24,129 nt of DNA from Litorimonas sp049647245 (GCA_049647245.1 JBARXH010000160.1:1-24129), one strand, 5' to 3'; shown: positions 1 to 8,686, numbered from the stretch's first letter. The notes: generated by a model not told the origin, from the sequence alone. Made by a program: numbers and translations.

Positions 1-260
1 CCCAGGTCATGAGCATCGACGCGCTTGTGTCCGACATCACCACCAGCTCGCGCGAGCAGGCGGTGGGTCTCGCCGAAGTCAACGGCGCCGTCACCAACAT
101 GGACCAGGTCACGCAGCGAAACGCCGCCATGGTGCAGGAAGCGACCGCGGCCTGCTACGCGCTCAGCTCGGAAACCCAGACGCTCGACTCGCTGCTGAGC
201 CGGTTCAAGACCGAAATCGCCGGCATGGAGTCCTTTGCGGCTCTGGAGTCGGCCGCCTGA
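1..260 (+). CDS. Methyl-accepting chemotaxis protein, C-terminal fragment
   Basis: The reading frame is already open at the left edge, so only the last ~85 residues are present; the first in-frame ATG at position 9 is internal. The residues match the end of the cytoplasmic signalling domain of chemoreceptors: an EQAVGLAEVN segment, then AVTNMDQVTQRNAAMVQEA, then a helix ending in LLSRFKTEI. In this family that part is the antiparallel coiled-coil hairpin, distal to the tip that contacts CheA and CheW, and it carries methylatable Glu/Gln sites. The gene ends at a TGA at 258-260, without an obvious CheR/CheB-binding pentapeptide. Ligand and membrane topology lie outside the window. The family call is firm; the receptor subtype cannot be decided. 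Confidence 0.9.
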   Translation, partial: QVMSIDALVSDITTSSREQAVGLAEVNGAVTNMDQVTQRNAAMVQEATAACYALSSETQTLDSLLSRFKTEIAGMESFAALESAA

Positions 261-297
261 CGCAAGCTAGCGTCTTCTTAGGGCTTTGCCTTGAAGT

Positions 298-321
298 CCT
301 CCGGCGTGGTAGCGCCGGAGG
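298..321 (+). promoter_or_regulatory. Hairpin that contains the putative Shine-Dalgarno of the 323 lipoprotein gene
   Basis: A perfect 9-bp inverted repeat, CCTCCGGCG (298-306) and CGCCGGAGG (313-321), with a 6-base loop ends one base before the ATG at 323. The only good purine-rich motif, GGAGG at 317-321, is inside the 3' arm, so it would be masked when the hairpin forms. It also sits unusually close to the ATG. There is no T-run after it, so a classical intrinsic terminator for the upstream receptor gene is less likely. Confidence 0.5.
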
Positions 322-322
322 C

Positions 323-1267
323 ATGACGCGCTCGATCCTCGCTCCTTCTCTTCTCGCGCTCGTTCTGGCGGGATGTTCCGCCGGGGAGAACGCGCCTGCC
401 GATGCGCCCGCGCCCACTCCGGATCCCGCTCCCGTGGCGGAAGCCCCGTCCGCCCCTACCCTCACGCAAATCTGGGTTCTGGACGGGTTCGACGCGCCGG
501 AATCCGTCATTCCCGCCTGGGACGGAAACGGCTACTATGTCTCCAATGTCGGGGGCGACGGCACGGCGATGGACGGAAACGGCGCGATCTCCCGCATCAG
601 TCCGGATGGCCGGATGCTGGACCGCGACTGGGTGACGGGAACGGACGAGGTCCCGCTCCATGCGCCCAAGGGCATGGCGATCGTGGAGGACGACAAGGGT
701 CCCGCCCTGCTCGTCACCGATATCGACCACGTCGCCTTCATCCTCGCCGACACGGGTCGGCTCGCCAAGCGTCTTCCCGCGCCGGGGGCGAGCTTTCTCA
801 ACGATATCGCCAAGGGGCCGGGTCAGAGCGCCTTCATCAGCGACAGCCGCAATGCGCGGATCTACAAGCTGGAAGACGACGTCATCACGGTCTGGCTCGA
901 GGACGACCGCCTGGCCGGGGTCAACGGACTGATGATGGACGGTGGACGCCTGCTCGTCACCACGATGAGTGCGGGCGAACTACTCTCCGTCGATCCGGAC
1001 ACGAAGGAGATCACCAGCCTCGCCGCCGGCATGGAGAATGCGGACGGAATGGGCCGCCGCGCGGACGGCAGCTACATGGTCAGCAGCTGGCCCGGGCAGC
1101 TCTGGCATGTGCGCGACGGCGAAGCGCCGACGCTTCTGCAGGACACGACATTGGAAACCGTGGGAGAGGACGCCGTGGTCGCCATGAACGACGTGCTGTT
1201 CCTCGAAGACACCGTCGTCGCGCCCAACTGGTTCCCCGGCACGGTCCGCGCCTACCGGATCGACTGA
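323..1267 (+). CDS. SMP-30/gluconolactonase-like beta-propeller lipoprotein
   Basis: 314 aa. The N-terminus is a lipoprotein signal peptide with a short basic start, a hydrophobic core and the lipobox LVLAGC, giving a lipidated Cys near residue 18. An Ala/Pro-rich linker follows (roughly 22-45). The rest has the repeated strand pattern of SMP-30/gluconolactonase/LRE-like six-bladed propellers: DAPESVIPAW near the start, SFLNDIAKG and FISDSRNARIYKL in the middle, and an ENADGMGRRADGSYMVSSW block. In this family Glu, Asn and Asp residues at such positions bind a divalent metal in the central channel. The ATG at 323 is required because the signal peptide begins there. The protein probably acts in the periplasm, anchored to a membrane. 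The substrate is unknown; a lactonase or a non-enzymatic sensor/binding role is possible. Confidence 0.8.
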   Translation: MTRSILAPSLLALVLAGCSAGENAPADAPAPTPDPAPVAEAPSAPTLTQIWVLDGFDAPESVIPAWDGNGYYVSNVGGDGTAMDGNGAISRISPDGRMLDRDWVTGTDEVPLHAPKGMAIVEDDKGPALLVTDIDHVAFILADTGRLAKRLPAPGASFLNDIAKGPGQSAFISDSRNARIYKLEDDVITVWLEDDRLAGVNGLMMDGGRLLVTTMSAGELLSVDPDTKEITSLAAGMENADGMGRRADGSYMVSSWPGQLWHVRDGEAPTLLQDTTLETVGEDAVVAMNDVLFLEDTVVAPNWFPGTVRAYRID

Positions 1268-1270
1268 CGA

Positions 1271-1298
1271 AAACGCCCGCCGGGAAGGGCGGGCGTTG
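1271..1298. terminator. Bidirectional intrinsic terminator between convergent genes
   Basis: A perfect 10-bp stem, AACGCCCGCC (1272-1281) and GGCGGGCGTT (1288-1297), has a 6-base loop. It lies between the stop codon of the lipoprotein gene (1267) and the stop codon of the glsB-like gene (1353). Read on the minus strand the stem runs into TTTTCG, a short U-tract, so termination should be stronger for the minus-strand gene. On the plus strand the tail is weaker. Confidence 0.75.
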
Positions 1299-1352
1299 TC
1301 AGGTATGGGGGCGGACAGTGGCCGCCCTTGTCCTGTGACTTGGGTCTTGTGA

Positions 1353-1604
1353 CTAGGCCCGCTTGATCAGCCGGGCCAGGGCGATCACCACGACCGCGCC
1401 GATGAAGGCGGTGACGATGCTGCCGATCAGGCCGCCGAAGGCGATGCCGAGCAGCCCGAGCAGGAACCCGCCCACGAACGCGCCGACGATGCCCAGCACG
1501 ATGTTGCCGACGAGCCCGAACGCCCCGCCCTTCATCACCATGCCCGCGAGCCAGCCTGCTATCGCGCCGATCACGATCCAGATCAGTATGGCCTGTAATG
1601 TCAT
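1353..1604 (-). CDS. GlsB/YeaQ/YmgE-family small membrane protein
   Basis: 83 aa and almost entirely hydrophobic and glycine-rich. Three predicted membrane helices run from about residue 4 to 24, 31 to 52 and 55 to 77, ending in the basic tail RLIKRA. The IGAIAGWLAGMVMKG start and the NIVLGIVGAFVGG block are typical of the GlsB/YeaQ/YmgE (transglycosylase-associated) family, linked in other bacteria to general stress and envelope functions without a known biochemical activity. The start was placed at the ATG at 1602-1604 because GGGAG lies just upstream on the minus strand and the family normally begins MTLQ or similar. A longer frame to 1685 adds residues without family character. It stands alone, divergent from vapB. 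Confidence 0.88.
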   Translation of the reverse strand: MTLQAILIWIVIGAIAGWLAGMVMKGGAFGLVGNIVLGIVGAFVGGFLLGLLGIAFGGLIGSIVTAFIGAVVVIALARLIKRA

Positions 1605-1669
1605 GTCACTCTCCCTCTTGTGGTTATTAACATAGTTTAGGGTCAACGGCTCGAGTCGCACAAGCGAAA

Positions 1670-1706
1670 TTGCAAAATGCATCAACTGATGCTATTTCTG
1701 ATGCAT
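1670..1706 (+). promoter_or_regulatory. vapBC promoter and operator
   Basis: A perfect 8-bp inverted repeat, ATGCATCA (1677-1684) and TGATGCAT (1699-1706), flanks a further TGATGC at 1687-1692. It overlaps a plausible sigma-70-type promoter: TTGCAA at 1670-1675, 17-base spacer, TATTTC at 1693-1698. The right arm includes the vapB start codon at 1705, so transcription would begin at or next to the ATG and the message may be leaderless; no Shine-Dalgarno is visible. VapB family antitoxins commonly bind such repeats in their own promoter, so autorepression is expected. Confidence 0.6.
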
Positions 1707-1935
1707 GCGAACCACAGTGACATTGGATGAAGCGCGTCTGGACCGGGCGAAAGAGCTGACGGGGATAGAAAACCGGACGGAGCTGCTCAAGACGGCGCTG
1801 GATGCGCTGATCGCGCACCATGCTGCCCGCCGTCTGGTGCTCCTCGGCGGGACCGATCCGGATGCTGCGTCGGCACCGCGCCGCCGCTCCCACTTGCCTG
1901 AGGATGTCGAGCCGCCCGAGGGCCGGTCCTCTTGA
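1705..1935 (+). CDS. vapB: VapB-family antitoxin
   Basis: 76 aa. The opening MRTTVTLDEARLDRAKELTG is a short beta strand plus helix typical of ribbon-helix-helix-like VapB antitoxins, followed by a second helix (TELLKTALDALIAHHAARRL) and the frequent LGGTDPD motif. The C-terminal third is Pro/Arg/Glu-rich and likely disordered until it wraps the toxin. The family neutralises VapC and represses its own promoter. The stop overlaps the toxin start by four bases (TTGA at 1932-1935), so translation of the two is coupled. The gene starts with ATG at 1705 inside the right arm of the operator repeat. Confidence is high because of the paired PIN toxin. Confidence 0.9.
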   Translation: MRTTVTLDEARLDRAKELTGIENRTELLKTALDALIAHHAARRLVLLGGTDPDAASAPRRRSHLPEDVEPPEGRSS

Positions 1936-2287
1936 GGCTGGTCGATACCTCCATCTGGATCGACCATATCCGCAAAGCCGATCCGCAACTCAGCGGCTGG
2001 CTCCAGGCCGACAGCGTCGTCGTCCACCCTTTCGTGCTGGGCGAGGTCGCGATGGGGTCCATCGCCAACCGCCGAGCTGTCGTCCGCGCCATGGAAAACC
2101 TTCCGGAAGCCATTGCGGCGTCGAACGCGGAGGTGCGTGCACTCGTGGACCGATTCGGGCTCTTCGGGCGGGGCATCGGATTCGTCGATGCACACTTGCT
2201 GGCATCGGCCCGGCTCATGCCCGGCACGACGCTGGAAACGCGCGACAAGCGCCTGCATGCGCTGTCGGTCGAGTTGGGGGTGGCGAC

Positions 2288-2291
<4 letters not shown>
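1932..2291 (+). CDS. vapC: VapC-type PIN-domain ribonuclease toxin
   Basis: 119 aa, normal for VapC. The four acidic residues expected for the PIN active site are visible: Asp5 (VDTS), Glu38 (GEVAMG), Asp86 (FVDAHLL) and Asp105 (TRDKR). The family cleaves RNA, often tRNA or rRNA, with Mg2+ or Mn2+; this protein's target cannot be read from sequence. The start is a TTG at 1932 overlapping the vapB stop. This is the only start that keeps the N-terminal RLVDTSIWID intact. All catalytic residues are present, so the toxin should be active. The TAG stop (2289-2291) lies in a palindromic CTAG shared with the miaB stop on the other strand. Confidence 0.92.
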
Positions 2292-3781
<1,490 letters not shown>

Positions 3782-3906
3782 GGCAGGCTTTCAGAAATGT
3801 TCGAGGCCTCGCCTTTAGTCGGCGTCAGGCCCCTTCGCAATCCGCATGGACATGATGAAGGCCGACCGCGCTTGGCCCGGGCCGCGTCTCACACCAGAAG
3901 AGGCGC

Positions 3907-4908
3907 ATGAAAGTTGCATGTCTGCGGGGCGAGGGCCTCGACTCCATCGTGATCGAGGACCGGGCGGTGCCGGAACCGGGACCGGGCGAGGTCCGCGTGC
4001 GCGTGCGGGCCTGTTCGCTGAACTATCACGACCTCGCCGTGGTCATGGGGATGATCCCGACGGATGCGGGCCGTGTGCTGCTGTCCGACGGCGCGGGCGA
4101 GATCGAGGCGGTGGGCGAGGGCGTGACGCGCTGGGCCGTCGGCGACCGCGTGATGAGCCTGTTCTTCCCCAACTGGCAGAGCGGCACGCCGGAGCTGCCG
4201 AGCCTGCTCGGCGTGCCCGGCGACCATGAGGACGGGTTCGCGGCGGACGCCGTCTGCGTTCCTGAAAACGGCCTGACCCGGATGCCGGACGGGCTGGACT
4301 ACGTTCAGGCCGCGACCCTGCCCTGTGCGGCGCTGACGGCGTGGCGAGCGCTCTTCGTGGAACGCACGACGCGGCCCGGCGACACGGTGCTGGTGCAGGG
4401 GTCCGGCGGGGTCAGCCTGTTTGCCTTGCAGCTGGCCCGCGCGGCCGGCGCGACCGTGATCGCGACCAGTTCCAGCGACGAGAAGCGCGAACGTCTGGAA
4501 GCGCTCGGTGCGGCGCACACGCTGAACTACCGCGATACGCCCGCCTGGGGCGCGGCCGTGCGCGAACTGACCGGCGGCCGCGGGGTCGATGCCGTGGTGG
4601 AGATCGGCGGGCCGGGGACGTTGTCCGAGTCCATCACCGCCTGCCGCATCGGCGCGGACATCGCCCTGATCGGCGTGCTGACGGGCGTGTCGGGTGAGGT
4701 CCCGACCGCGCGCCTGTTCCAGAGCAACATCACCCTGTCCGGCATTACGGTCGGCTCGGCCGAGCATCAGGACGCGCTGGTCCGCGCGGTGGAGACCAAT
4801 GGCCTCCAGCCGGAGATCAGCGACCGCTTCGCCCTTGGCGATCTCGCCGCCGCCTTCGCCCATCAGGCGGGCGGCAGGCATTTCGGCAAGATCGTGGTCG
4901 AGCTCTAG
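3907..4908 (+). CDS. Zinc-independent MDR oxidoreductase (quinone reductase/alcohol dehydrogenase-like)
   Basis: 333 aa. Residues 1-125 form a GroES-like fold and 130-270 a Rossmann NAD(P)-binding domain with the loop GSGGVS at 165-170. The family signature NYHDLAVVMG is present where catalytic-zinc MDR enzymes would carry a zinc-ligand Cys, and the structural-zinc Cys cluster is absent, so it belongs to the zinc-free quinone oxidoreductase branch. It likely reduces a quinone, enone or aldehyde with NADPH; substrate unknown. GAGG lies 7 bases before the ATG at 3907. The gene is divergent from miaB (125-bp gap) and convergent with the ATP-grasp gene, with which it shares a palindromic CTAG holding both stop codons. 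Confidence 0.88.
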   Translation: MKVACLRGEGLDSIVIEDRAVPEPGPGEVRVRVRACSLNYHDLAVVMGMIPTDAGRVLLSDGAGEIEAVGEGVTRWAVGDRVMSLFFPNWQSGTPELPSLLGVPGDHEDGFAADAVCVPENGLTRMPDGLDYVQAATLPCAALTAWRALFVERTTRPGDTVLVQGSGGVSLFALQLARAAGATVIATSSSDEKRERLEALGAAHTLNYRDTPAWGAAVRELTGGRGVDAVVEIGGPGTLSESITACRIGADIALIGVLTGVSGEVPTARLFQSNITLSGITVGSAEHQDALVRAVETNGLQPEISDRFALGDLAAAFAHQAGGRHFGKIVVEL

Positions 4909-5807
4909 GCGAGCCTTGCCAGCAGGGCTTCGCCGAGCCGCACCGCGCCCCGATTGACCCCGTCCACCGCCTCGGCATGGGGCAGGTAGAGATAGGGTTC
5001 GATCATCTCCAGCTCGATCAGGGCGAGCCGGCCATCGAGCCCGCGCAGCAGGTCGACGCGGGCGTAGAGGGGCGGTTCGTCCAGCGTGGCGAGCACGGCT
5101 TCGGCGATGTCCCGCTCCTCCGGCGTCGGCGCGTAGGGCGCTTCCGCGCCCCCGTAGAGGCTCTGGATCCGGTAGTCACCCGGCTTGGCCGTTTTGAGGA
5201 GCGCGTGGCTGAACGTGCCGCCGAAATAGAGGAAGCTGTATTCGCCTTCGGCCTGCACGCTGGGCAGGAAAGGCTGGATCAGCGCGCCTTGGGGCGGCAG
5301 CGCCTCGCTATCGGGCCACGGATCGCCCTGGCGGTAGAGGGCCTGCCGCCATGCCCCGCCGCCGACCTGCGGCTTGATGACGATGCGGTCCGTGCCGAAC
5401 GCCTCGAAGGCGGCGGCCGCATGGTCGGGAGAGACGCGCTCCACCCGGCGGGTCGGGATGACGGGCGCGCCCCGGGCGGCGAGCGTGTCGAGATAGAGCT
5501 TGTCCGCATTCCAGACCAGCAGCTCCGGCGGGTTCAGAACGGGCGTCGTCCGTGCGGCGCGGTCCATGACCTCCAGAAACCGTGCCTCGTTCCCCTCGAA
5601 ATAGTCCCACACCATCAACGGCAGCAGCGCGTCATACTCGCCCGCGACCCGGTCGGCCGTGTCCCAGAGCAGCGGCTCGAGGCTCAGTCCCAGCGGGGCG
5701 AAGCCCGACCGCAGCGATGCCAGCTCCTCATCGAACTCGAACACGTCTTCGCGCTTGGAGCTGGGGCCGGGCAGGAGGTTGGCGGAGGCGAGCAGGCCGA
5801 TGCGCAT
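4905..5807 (-). CDS. ATP-grasp ligase-like protein of unknown substrate
   Basis: 300 aa. The central and C-terminal parts have the ATP-grasp pattern: NADKLYLDTLAARGAPVIPTRRV leading into the lid, RIVIKPQVGGG as the nucleotide-binding Lys region, the strand LIQPFLPSVQAEGEYSFLYFGG, FSHALLKTAKPGDYRIQ, and the metal-binding LALIELEMIEP near the end. This set resembles glutathione synthetase/RimK-like ligases and the group containing the cycloserine enzyme DcsG (O-ureido-D-serine cyclo-ligase). Members join a carboxylate to an amine, or cyclise, through an acyl phosphate. No biosynthetic partner genes are adjacent, so the substrate is not assignable. The start is the ATG at 5805-5807; AAGGA lies somewhat far upstream. 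It is convergent with the MDR gene through CTAG at 4905-4908. Confidence 0.82.
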   Translation of the reverse strand: MRIGLLASANLLPGPSSKREDVFEFDEELASLRSGFAPLGLSLEPLLWDTADRVAGEYDALLPLMVWDYFEGNEARFLEVMDRAARTTPVLNPPELLVWNADKLYLDTLAARGAPVIPTRRVERVSPDHAAAAFEAFGTDRIVIKPQVGGGAWRQALYRQGDPWPDSEALPPQGALIQPFLPSVQAEGEYSFLYFGGTFSHALLKTAKPGDYRIQSLYGGAEAPYAPTPEERDIAEAVLATLDEPPLYARVDLLRGLDGRLALIELEMIEPYLYLPHAEAVDGVNRGAVRLGEALLARLA

Positions 5808-5840
5808 GGGAGAAAGGTCCTTCTTGTGAGGGCTGCGGCG

Positions 5841-5857
5841 CGGGGAAAGACTCCCCG
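5841..5857. other. Small perfect hairpin between divergent genes
   Basis: CGGGGA (5841-5846) and TCCCCG (5852-5857) form a 6-bp stem with the loop AAGAC, in the 127-bp gap between the ATP-grasp gene and the adenosine kinase-like gene. No T-run follows. It could be a leader hairpin or chance; no function is assigned. Confidence 0.3.
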
Positions 5858-5934
5858 TGACGCACGTCGCGCCTTGCGCTATGGGGCCGCGAAACCGGCG
5901 TCAACCGCCCGAATTTCGTTCCAGGATCCCTCTC

Positions 5935-6933
5935 ATGCGCGCGCACCACCACGTTGTCGGCATCGGCAATGCCATCATGGATGTCATTGCTCCCGTGTCC
6001 GACGATTTCCTGTCCGACCACTTGATGGCCAAGGGGACGATGGCGCTGATCGACCAGGAACGAGCCCTGCTGCTGGACGCGGCTCTGCGCGAACATTCGG
6101 ACCCGCAGACCATTGCGGGCGGATCCGCCGGCAACACCATGGTCGGCATTGCCGCCATGGGCCTGTCGGCCGCCTATATCGGCAAGATCGGACGCGACGC
6201 GACCGGTGACGCTCTGGCCAAGGGCTTCCGCAAGGCCGGGCTGACTTTCGAGACCAATCCGACCGACACGGGCACGGCGTCCGCGCGCTCCATGATCGCC
6301 GTGACGCCGGACGGCGAGCGCACCATGAACACCTTTCTGGGGGCCAGCGTGGAGTTCGAGAAAGCCGACGTGCCGGACGACCTGATCCGCACGGCCGACA
6401 CGCTCTATCTGGAAGGCTACCTGTTCGATGGCGACGCCGCCAAGGCCGCCTTCGTCCACGCCGCGGAAGTGGCGCGCGCCAGCGGCGGCAAGGTCGCCAT
6501 CACCCTGTCGGACCCGTTCTGCGTGTCGCGACACCGCGACAGCTTCCGCCATCTGGTCGACCATCAGTGCGACATCGTCTTCGCCAACCAGGAAGAGCTG
6601 CTGACCCTGACGGGGACCGAAACGGTGGACCAGGGCCTGTCCGACCTCGAACGCGACGGGCTGGTGCTGTGCGTGACCTGCGGCTCCAAGGGCTCCATCA
6701 TCAGCGTGGACGGCGTGCGCCACGACGTGCCCGTCGTCTGGGCCGAAACGCTGGTCGACACGACCGGCGCGGGCGACCAGTACGCGGCAGGAGTCCTGGC
6801 GGGCCGGGCCATGGGCCTGTCCTGGGCGGATGCAGGCTATCTCGGCTCCATCGCGGCTGCCGAAGTCATCAGCCATTACGGCGCGCGCCCCGAAACGCCG
6901 GTCCACGAAATGGCCCTGGGCGTGGCCGCCTGA
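5935..6933 (+). CDS. Adenosine kinase-like PfkB-family sugar/nucleoside kinase
   Basis: 332 aa. The PfkB/ribokinase fold is shown by the GNAIMDV opening, the AGGSAGNT motif near residues 61-68, GKIGRDATGDALAKGF around 83-98, and the C-terminal signature DTTGAGDQYAAGVL, with the catalytic base Asp281. The sequence is closest in character to the bacterial adenosine kinase subgroup, which phosphorylates adenosine to AMP with ATP, but inosine-guanosine or sugar kinases share these motifs. The start was put at the ATG at 5935, with AGGA about 8 bases upstream, rather than the longer frame from 5857, whose extra 26 residues are Pro/Arg-rich and precede the normal family start. It lies 145 bp before rpoN in the same direction. 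Confidence 0.87.
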   Translation: MRAHHHVVGIGNAIMDVIAPVSDDFLSDHLMAKGTMALIDQERALLLDAALREHSDPQTIAGGSAGNTMVGIAAMGLSAAYIGKIGRDATGDALAKGFRKAGLTFETNPTDTGTASARSMIAVTPDGERTMNTFLGASVEFEKADVPDDLIRTADTLYLEGYLFDGDAAKAAFVHAAEVARASGGKVAITLSDPFCVSRHRDSFRHLVDHQCDIVFANQEELLTLTGTETVDQGLSDLERDGLVLCVTCGSKGSIISVDGVRHDVPVVWAETLVDTTGAGDQYAAGVLAGRAMGLSWADAGYLGSIAAAEVISHYGARPETPVHEMALGVAA

Positions 6934-7078
6934 GCGTACCAACCACCCGGAATGCGCGGCCTTAACCCGCCGCTAACCCCGTCTCGTAGCTCCCCCCTAA
7001 GCCTTTTCGCCTAATCCCCCGTCCCAAGCCGGTCCGGTTGCGAAGACTGGCACGGGAAAAAGGGACACAGGTGGAACC

Positions 7079-8581
7079 ATGGCGTTAGCCCCCAAGATCG
7101 TTGCGCGTCAGACCCAGTCCCTGGCGATGACTCCGCAGCTGCAGCAAGCGATCAAGCTGCTGCAGCTCTCCAACATAGAGCTCGCCGCCTATGTGGAGGA
7201 GCAGCTGGAGAAGAACCCGCTGCTGGAGCGCGGCACGGGCGACGAGAACCGCCGCGGCGAAGACGTCTCCGTGACGGCCGCGCCGGACAGCGACCCGCAC
7301 ATGGACGCGCAGATGAGCGCCCCTGCCGCCGCGCAAGCGGATATGGACGTGCCGGACCACAGCGTCAGCGACGATGGACCCAATGACGCGCCCGCCGCCG
7401 ATGTGGGCGGATCGCTCGACTACACCAAGAGTTCCGGGTCCGGCGGCGGACTGTCCGAAGGGTTCGACATCGCGGCCAACGCCGTGGCGGAAACCACCTT
7501 GCAGGATCACTTGCGCGAACAGTTCGCGCACCTGTCCCTGTCGCGCGAGGACCGCCCCGTGGCCGACTATCTGCTCGGCCTGATCGACGATGCGGGATAT
7601 CTGCGCGAGGAAACGGAAAGCCTCGCCCTGTCGCTCGGCGTGTCGTCCGCGCGGATCAGCTCGGTCATCACCCAGCTGCAGACGCTGGAGCCGACGGGCG
7701 TCTTCGCCCGCAGCCTGCCGGAGTGCCTGTCGCTGCAGCTGGCGGAAACCGGACAGCTGGACGCGGCCAACCTGGCTTTGCTCGACAATCTCGCCTTGCT
7801 CGCCCGCCACGACCTGCCCCGGCTGGCCAAGGTGTGCGCGCTCGATCTCGATGCGCTCAAGGCGCGCATTCTGCACCTGCGGACCCTGTCGCCGAAACCC
7901 GGCTTCGCCTATGGCGGCGGGGCGGTGTCGGGACTGGAGCCGGACGTGTTCGTGCGCGAAACCCCGACCGGCGGCTGGGCGGTGGAGCTGAACAGCGACA
8001 CGCTGCCCCGCGTGCTGGTCAACAAGCGCTACTACAAGGAAATCAAGGCGGCGTCGGGCGACAGCCCCGAAGCGCGCGAATTCCTCTCGGAATGCCGCCA
8101 GAATGCCAGCTGGCTGGTCAAGAGCCTCGACCAGCGCGCCCGCACCATCCTGAAAGTGGCCAGCGAGATCGTGCGCCAGCAGGACGCCTTCTTCGCTTAC
8201 GGGGTGGACCATATGCGCCCGCTCAAGCTCAAGGATGTGAGCGAGGCGATCGAGATGCACGAAAGCACCGTCAGCCGCGTGACGTCTGGCAAGTTCATGG
8301 CCACGCCGCGCGGCACGGTGGAACTGAAGTTCTTCTTCACCGCCGCGATCAATTCCACGTCGGGCGGCGAAGGCCACAGCGCCGAAGCCGTACGTCACCG
8401 CATCCAGACGCTGGTGGACGAGGAAACGGACACGAAATCCGTCAAATCCGACGACCGCATCGTGGAATTGCTGCGCACACACGGCATCGACATCGCCCGC
8501 CGCACGGTGGCGAAATACCGCGACGCCATGAACATCCCCAGCTCGGTGGAGCGGCGGCGGATTATCCGCAACCGGCTATAG
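7079..8581 (+). CDS. rpoN: RNA polymerase sigma-54 factor RpoN
   Basis: 500 aa, close to the usual length. Region I is clear: IVARQTQSLAMTPQLQQAIKLLQLSN (about 8-33), the Gln/Leu-rich helix that contacts activators and -12 DNA. An acidic, low-complexity region II follows (about 55-130). The core-binding and DNA-binding parts include LKDVSEAIEMHESTVSRVTSGK, the helix-turn-helix, and the RpoN box ARRTVAKYR (473-481), which reads the -24 element. Sigma-54 directs transcription that depends on AAA+ activators, in many alphaproteobacteria for nitrogen use, flagella and polar development. AGGTGG lies just upstream of the ATG. The hpf and ptsN genes that often follow rpoN are absent here. Confidence 0.97.
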   Translation: MALAPKIVARQTQSLAMTPQLQQAIKLLQLSNIELAAYVEEQLEKNPLLERGTGDENRRGEDVSVTAAPDSDPHMDAQMSAPAAAQADMDVPDHSVSDDGPNDAPAADVGGSLDYTKSSGSGGGLSEGFDIAANAVAETTLQDHLREQFAHLSLSREDRPVADYLLGLIDDAGYLREETESLALSLGVSSARISSVITQLQTLEPTGVFARSLPECLSLQLAETGQLDAANLALLDNLALLARHDLPRLAKVCALDLDALKARILHLRTLSPKPGFAYGGGAVSGLEPDVFVRETPTGGWAVELNSDTLPRVLVNKRYYKEIKAASGDSPEAREFLSECRQNASWLVKSLDQRARTILKVASEIVRQQDAFFAYGVDHMRPLKLKDVSEAIEMHESTVSRVTSGKFMATPRGTVELKFFFTAAINSTSGGEGHSAEAVRHRIQTLVDEETDTKSVKSDDRIVELLRTHGIDIARRTVAKYRDAMNIPSSVERRRIIRNRL

Positions 8582-8635
8582 TCCCCCGGGATCATCTCAA
8601 GGAAAACGGGGTCATCCCCAACAAAATAGGAATAT

Positions 8636-8650
8636 GTTCTTGTTTTGTTC
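8636..8650 (+). promoter_or_regulatory. Candidate LexA (SOS) box, GTTC-N7-GTTC
   Basis: GTTC at 8636-8639 and GTTC at 8647-8650 are separated by exactly seven bases, the direct-repeat operator recognised by LexA in alphaproteobacteria. It lies 55 bp after rpoN and about 36 bp before the likely start of the endonuclease III-like gene. A second chance match lies inside a coding region at 476-490, so the motif alone is not proof; its position before a DNA-repair gene is what makes it convincing. Confidence 0.65.
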
Positions 8651-8686
8651 CCAAAGTCTGCTTCAGTGGCAGGCGTGCAGTTCCGG

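Noticed and set aside
476..490. GTTC-N7-GTTC match inside the SMP-30-like lipoprotein gene
   Set aside because: It lies within a coding region (codons for VLDGF) far from any promoter; one such match by chance is expected in a window of this size.
3846..4229. Short plus-strand frame overlapping the start of the MDR gene
   Set aside because: Arg/Gly-rich shadow of the MDR gene, which begins at 3907 in another frame with a ribosome-binding site and a family-typical protein.
7051..7068. TGGCACG upstream of rpoN as a sigma-54 -24 element
   Set aside because: The required GC of the -12 element is missing at the right distance (AAAGG instead of TTGC), so autoregulation by sigma-54 is not supported.
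8645..8647. TTG start for the endonuclease III-like gene
   Set aside because: It lies inside the LexA box and would add residues without family similarity; a downstream start is more likely.
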